In this document: piece after piece, positions 59,502 through 64,000 of the stretch
Layout: each line of letters begins with the position of its first letter
Numbering within the stretch: the stretch's first letter is position 1
Assembly: GCA_902702965.1 (NCBI GenBank)
Contig: CACRXP010000050.1
Location: 744,150-808,149, forward strand
DNA from: Spirometra erinaceieuropaei
Lineage: Eukaryota > Platyhelminthes > Cestoda > Diphyllobothriidea > Diphyllobothriidae
Reading direction: 5' to 3'
DNA length: 64,000 nucleotides
The notes under the pieces: generated by a model
Database searches by the model: none
Seen by the model: only the letters and a program-made list of their open reading frames with translations
What the model was told of the DNA's origin: nothing
Program-made: the position numbers and the translations under genes

Positions 59502-60515
59502 TTATGTTTCTCTAGTTCTTCGTATTCTCCTGATGAGGCCTTTTATCAAACAGCGAACCCGATGTCGCAGAGCTGGTATGAAGATGAGTATGATGATAGG
59601 GACTGCTACAGCGTGCACAATTAACAGAAAGCCACCGAACCTCTGAGCGGGACCATTGATTACGTAGGTGCATTGTCCAGTTGCACAAATGAACTGATAG
59701 ATGCAATCATAGCCGAAGCACGTCAGATAACTGACGGTCAATGGTATCATACACATGGATGAAGATTTCCATCCCTGGCAGCTTGTAAACTTTTCAACCA
59801 GCTCAGGTGGCGTATCCGGAAAACAAGCGCTGTTCACAGTGTCAATGCGATTATCCTTTTGCGTCCGGTACATCCATCGAATTACCTGCACGCAGGAGAC
59901 TGTGAGGATGATGCCGTTGAGCAGGAAGAGCACAGCAAAGAAGAGGTAAACCTCCGTGAATGTCCAAATTATGTTTGGTACTTTTATAGGCACCTCGGAG
60001 CAGATGCACTTTTTCCCGTCAGTTTGTACGATAATCATTTGAGGCAAGGTGAGCAGAGCACTGAAGAAGACAATTATGGCAACTGTGCCCAGTTCAAGAG
60101 CCTTGGAAGAGCTAAACGCGTACTGGTATTTACAGACGATCTGCATGGCTCGATTAGCCGTGAAGTAGGTCAGAACCAGACCTCCGATAACGATAAAAAC
60201 CCAATAGAAAAATCGACTGTACCAAATGATACAAATAATACGATTGAATGTGAGATTGTCGGTCATCAGGGGGTAGGGGTAGACGTCCTCAAGAAAATGA
60301 ATAACGAGAGTCATAAGCGAAGTTGAAGTGAGAGCTCTTAGCAATGTCAGGCTTGTCAGCGTCTTGCCATGCAACAGACACAGCATGCGTAAAACCCAAA
60401 TATTTGTTGAAATTCCGAAGACTTCGAGGATCAAGTTTATTACGTCTAACGCGTCGGGCCAGTGTGTAATGTGCGCACAAACCCAAAAACTCAAATCGGT
60501 GTCCAGTATTCCCAT
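59502..60515 (-). CDS. orphan rhodopsin-like G-protein-coupled receptor, copy 2 (337 aa)
   Basis: Intronless frame. I start at ATG 60515 (MGILDTDLS); copy 1 has ATA there and starts three residues later. Seven hydrophobic helices as in copy 1. It has 15 amino-acid differences from copy 1, for example K/T and I/F next to the loop cysteines, N/Y in TM5 and A/P before TM7. It keeps the same unusual motifs (NRA at the DRY position, VPIII for NPxxY). Both frames being open after about 4-5 percent divergence, while every transposon gene around them but one is broken, suggests selection on both. Upstream lies the same short interval ending at a Helitron 3' end. Predicted role: plasma-membrane receptor with unknown ligand. 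Confidence 0.8.
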   Translation of the reverse strand: MGILDTDLSFWVCAHITHWPDALDVINLILEVFGISTNIWVLRMLCLLHGKTLTSLTLLRALTSTSLMTLVIHFLEDVYPYPLMTDNLTFNRIICIIWYSRFFYWVFIVIGGLVLTYFTANRAMQIVCKYQYAFSSSKALELGTVAIIVFFSALLTLPQMIIVQTDGKKCICSEVPIKVPNIIWTFTEVYLFFAVLFLLNGIILTVSCVQVIRWMYRTQKDNRIDTVNSACFPDTPPELVEKFTSCQGWKSSSMCMIPLTVSYLTCFGYDCIYQFICATGQCTYVINGPAQRFGGFLLIVHAVAVPIIILIFIPALRHRVRCLIKGLIRRIRRTRET

Positions 60516-61265
60516 GACGGTAGTCCTCAACTAAGGCGACGTTCCAACTTTTCTCGATCACTCAGAGCTCATTTGGAGACCGACGGGTTTTAGGGAGAAT
60601 ATTACAGTCTATCACGCCCGCTCAGCCAATCCCGTTGTGTTTTGTGGAGACTGCCAGTTGCGCGAGGTTGTAAATCCGTAAAGGAAGCGAAGTGAATTAG
60701 ATTGGCTAGGGATAAATGACAACAGTGTGGCAAACATTATTCGTATAACAATATTAGATTTTGGACATTTATGGGGTTGTCGCCGAATTATAGCATAATT
60801 TAGTTCATGGCATATACTAAAATTTAGTAATAATAAGACCGTTTTAAGTTTACAGATTCAAATGTGTGTTTACCCGCGCACTCATTGCTAACAGGAGCTC
60901 GGAAAGAGCACAAGGATTTCGAAATCAAAACAGAAAGATAAAATAATTCGACTTTGCTTTAACGGTTTAACCTTTTATATGAAGTTGCATTTGGGAGAGA
61001 GAGTGTGAGTGTGTTGGTTCAGCCGAATACTTAAATAGGTTGATCCTATATTTGGGTGAGCAGAAATGAATAAGGCCGACCGAGATTGGAAGGCCATTCT
61101 AACTTGTATTTTGTTGACGAGCTGTGCTTAGAGCATGATTTAGCGGGAAGGGTCGACTGAGGCAAAAAACAAATAATGTTTAATTGCACGCATTTTGACC
61201 TTTTCGATGAGATTTTACCGTTGGTGGAGCCTCCTCGCCGTGCGACCGTGTTCCTGTATTACAGA
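60516..61265. other. region upstream of receptor copy 2
   Basis: Counterpart of 37968-38892, shorter by about 170 bases near 60970. Probably the promoter side of the receptor gene. Confidence 0.45.
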
Positions 61266-63830
61266 CTAGCTGGACCCGGTCACGCGTTGCTGTGGCTCAA
61301 TTCCATGAAATGGGAAAGACAGGAAAAAGGAAAGGGCATGCTTTGTAATACGTTTAATTTCATAATGCTTGTGGGCATGCAGTGTATTTTGTTGTTGCAT
61401 TGTCTGTGCAGATAAAGAGATTGTCTGGTTTGCCGACTCTGGAGCAAAAACATACAATAGGCCATGTGATAAACAATCCTTTTGCAGATCCAGACTGCAC
61501 AGTTCTAAAGATTGCCCCTGGACTTTGTTGACGGTGATTGCAAATGCCAATCAAATTTTGTAATTGAAGTCTCCTAACTTGAAATGGCACATCAGTCGGA
61601 AACAGTGGAATGCAAGGAATAAGGACATGTTGAACTTTGAAGGGTCCTGTCAAGATAGTTGTTTCCAAGACGTTGCTCATTTATTTGTTACTGCAACCCG
61701 TATACCGTTGCAAATCCCCGGCTTGTTGTTATTTCGCAATGTGATAATCAACACGCCGATTTTCAATTGCAGTACGTGCGGCACTATCCCTGGCAGATCA
61801 CTTGAATTCAAAAGTCCTGCAGGATCATTAACTGCCTCCTCTGCTTCCACAACGGTGATGACGGGCGTACATGTGACGCCCTCACTTTGAATCCTGCACT
61901 GAATAATGTAGTTAAGTTCGTAGACATCTTTGCCACAAGAGTAGCTCGTTCGCTCAGTTAATCATGATTAGTGTAATTGGTTTGAATATTGGGAAATATC
62001 CTTTCAATCAATTCTTCTCTTAACGACACTAAATTCCCTAAGGTAAGAGGTAGTGAAATGCGTCCTGAAGTTGGATCAATCGACACCGTTCTGTTCCCAA
62101 TAGCAAGCAATGTGTGTGAGAGTGTCTCAGCTGTTCGGGCGTTTTGCAGCTGCACACGCATATTTGTAGTTTATGTCGTCGTCTGGACCTGGCACCACAA
62201 AGGAGCCTTTTTCAGGCAGGCATTCATTTCGCCCGCTGGTGCCCATCGATGAATCACAGGCAGTGTTTGCCTGAAGTTTCCTGCAAGCAGTAGCCATGCG
62301 TCTCCAAAGGGTCTGCTGTTTGCGCGCAAACTTACAGTGATCGATCAGGGACCTTGAGCGCTTCCTTGTGCGCCATTGTACATTCATCCCAAACAATTTT
62401 ACATTTCTGCAGTACTTTTCCCATGCCGGATGCCTTGGAAATGTTGCACGTGAGAATATCCATGCACTGCACGTTCAATGGCAGTTTCAAATCCGAATGA
62501 ACAGTTCTTCCGCCGGGTGGCAAGATCGTAGCTATTCCGGACTACGCAAATGCTTAGGCTATGTCATTATTGGATCGAATTGGTGCCAGAAGCAGTCTCA
62601 TTAAGAACCGTTTGCCAGCCCCCTACCCTAGCGCATCTAAGAAGAAGATTCCTCCAACCCCGTTATTGACGGTCCGCATTATTTTATCATAAATGTCATT
62701 CTGTTCTAGTGTTAGCTTAGGAATGTTTGATTGCAGGTTTTGTAGATGTTTTAGTTTTGCTCACTGTGCAAATCAACATCTAAGGAAGCAGCAGCAGCAG
62801 ATCGGTTTAGTGATGGCATTCCCAGTTAACTAAGAACTTCGTTCGCGATTTCTACGTACATATTCTCAATCACTATTAACGCCTAGTTGTGGATTTCAGC
62901 TGTGAAATCTACACTGGACTTTCCCCTGTTTAGTCGACGGAAGCTGTATTCAGCCATGTGCGATTTATACTTCTTACATAAATCTGTTGGAGATCAAGGA
63001 GAACAGGCGCTGAATATGATTGTAAACAATGCACGAATGTGATGTGAATGGGACGTGTCACACGCACCGTTAATGCATACATTCCAGTGCAGGTCGCTTT
63101 TTGATAAATTGAGAGCCTGACATGCACTGCGGAAAGTGGCATGCCTTGGACCGGGCACATTCACCAAGAGCCTGCGAAGAAAGAAGCACTCGTCCTGATT
63201 GGGATGCACGGTGTACAGTCTGCCTATCGCAGTTCCTTTGGATATGCCAATGTGTACGTGGACTCGCTCTCCTCGTTTGAGCCCTACGAACGATTTTATA
63301 CACGCATCCCATGTGCAGTACGTGGGCACTTCCGAATATAGCAGTGTTTTCTCAAATGTGTCCGTTTAGCATAACGTGAAGAAGGCAGTTTTTAAGCAGA
63401 GTCCTGTCGAAGGGCAAACGTTTCCCATCGTCGGGCTGATTGGAGCGCGTTTCTGCCACTGTCTCTGATGATGGTTTCAAATGAGATTTCTAAACGTCAG
63501 ACAAATAAAACCCTTGTCCCAGCGATCGCTTCTTCTAATCAAAGCAGTTAATGTTGTTGTCGGTGGACCGACGTCAACCTGTTGCATATTTGCAGCTGTA
63601 AAGTAAAAACTTTGCCGATTCTCTAAGTGTACTGCCAAGCAAAAAAAGCTGCGAAATGAAGGAATTCGCCACACAGCTTCGTCTCTGCTGAGGTGACTTC
63701 CAGCGCGGTACTGTACGATTTTATCAAGTTGTATATCCGCATCCCTTTCACTCCTGTCGGGTTGCAGTCCAAAAATGATCATGTCGTTGCATTTGTTCAC
63801 CTAATTACAAATGAATTTAATTAATTTCAC
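61266..63830 (-). mobile_element. Helitron H3, longer copy at the end of duplication copy 2
   Basis: The 3' end is CTAG at 61269-61266 with host T outside, and the same hairpin as H1. The minus strand upstream holds an almost continuous Helitron gene remnant to about 63830. The 5' terminus and the Rep (HUH) domain are not seen, so the element is truncated or runs on beyond recognisable sequence. Confidence 0.8.
61270..63800 (-). pseudogene. Helitron helicase gene remnant in H3
   Basis: Order on the minus strand: NKCNDMIIFGLQ...DEAVWRIPSF...HLENRQSFYFTAANMQ (63800-63500); LKRGERVHVHIGISKGTAIG, YTVHPNQDECFFLRRLLVNV, HWNVCINGACDTSHS (63329-62994). The LGMPSLNRSAAA region (about 62820) follows. 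Walker A is destroyed (a stop within GxGAGK, about 62640). Then GGRTVHSDLKLPLNVQ and KIVWDECTMAHKEAL (62523-62350), MRVQLQNA...IGNRTVSIDP (62161-61958), GPFKVQHVLIPCIPL and [11 protein letters not shown] at the C-terminus (61680-61460). All parts are in the order of the Helitron PIF1-like helicase, with many frameshifts. Inactive. Confidence 0.85.
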
Positions 63831-64000
63831 AGAATTGCAGTATTCCACACTTATGTGCGCTTTGTATGCTTTAGAAGCAAAGGCGAATATGGAATAATCT
63901 AGTGGTTATCTGCTTGTATGGCAGCGGTTCGCATTTGTTCGTTTGCCAATTTACTGCCGTCCTCCGTTTATCATCTTCAGTATAAGGGATTTCCGTTGTT
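63831..64000. other. no feature seen at the right edge
   Basis: AT-rich sequence with no Helitron similarity that I can recognise. Confidence 0.4.

Larger units (their letters stand above)
51502..61678 (+). repeat. segmental duplication, copy 2 (about 10.2 kb)
   Basis: Direct repeat of 29459-39305. Copy-specific features are the unrelated block 53080-53745, an insertion at 54551-54912, and the 610-bp palindrome at 58353-58962. Gene order and orientation are the same as in copy 1. Confidence 0.9.

Noticed and set aside
1..64000. CRISPR array, prokaryotic operon, riboswitch or prophage
   Set aside because: No regularly spaced repeats with spacers, no ribosome-binding-site-led gene clusters, and all recognisable genes are eukaryotic transposon or receptor types.

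Overview
The window looks like eukaryotic, invertebrate-parasite DNA. It has no operons or dense bacterial-type coding, long non-coding stretches, many broken reverse-transcriptase genes, Helitron helicase remains, tRNA-derived repeats and one 46-N assembly gap. The RTE-type and CR1/Jockey-type reverse-transcriptase fragments resemble families I associate with tapeworms, and the intronless atypical rhodopsin-like receptor fits a flatworm. My best guess is a diphyllobothriidean cestode (Spirometra, Schistocephalus or Dibothriocephalus type). That is an inference from family resemblance, not proof.

Layout. 1-15,000: one possible internal exon at the left edge, a terminal-inverted-repeat element with a tRNA-like core (483-848), a decayed RTE-type reverse transcriptase (9000-10,265), otherwise unassigned DNA. 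15,012-22,877: two non-LTR retrotransposons of one family, head to tail on the minus strand. A is truncated. B looks full length, with an intact 443-residue ORF1 and a broken ORF2. 22,940-25,799: two decayed CR1-like fragments on the plus strand. 26,216-28,577: an assembly gap flanked on one side by a sequence found inverted 2.1 kb away and on the other by a second copy of the 5' end of element B.

29,459-39,305 and 51,502-61,678 are two direct copies of a roughly 10-kb segment. They differ mainly by insertions and by one block that is unrelated in the two copies. Each carries one uninterrupted seven-transmembrane receptor gene (36,963-37,967 and 59,502-60,515; 15 amino-acid differences) and the remains of an RTE element. 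Both copies end inside a Helitron. In copy 1 two Helitrons abut end to end at 41,271/41,272, and one of them contains a 678-bp foldback element. Only copy 2 carries a 610-bp palindrome built from two opposed tRNA-like modules.

Between the copies (42,100-49,998) a CR1/Jockey element related to B is split exactly by another non-LTR element, E, whose ORF1 and endonuclease share one long frame. The only genes here that look functional are the two receptors and, as a transposon gene, ORF1 of element B. The rest records repeated transposition, nesting and segmental duplication.
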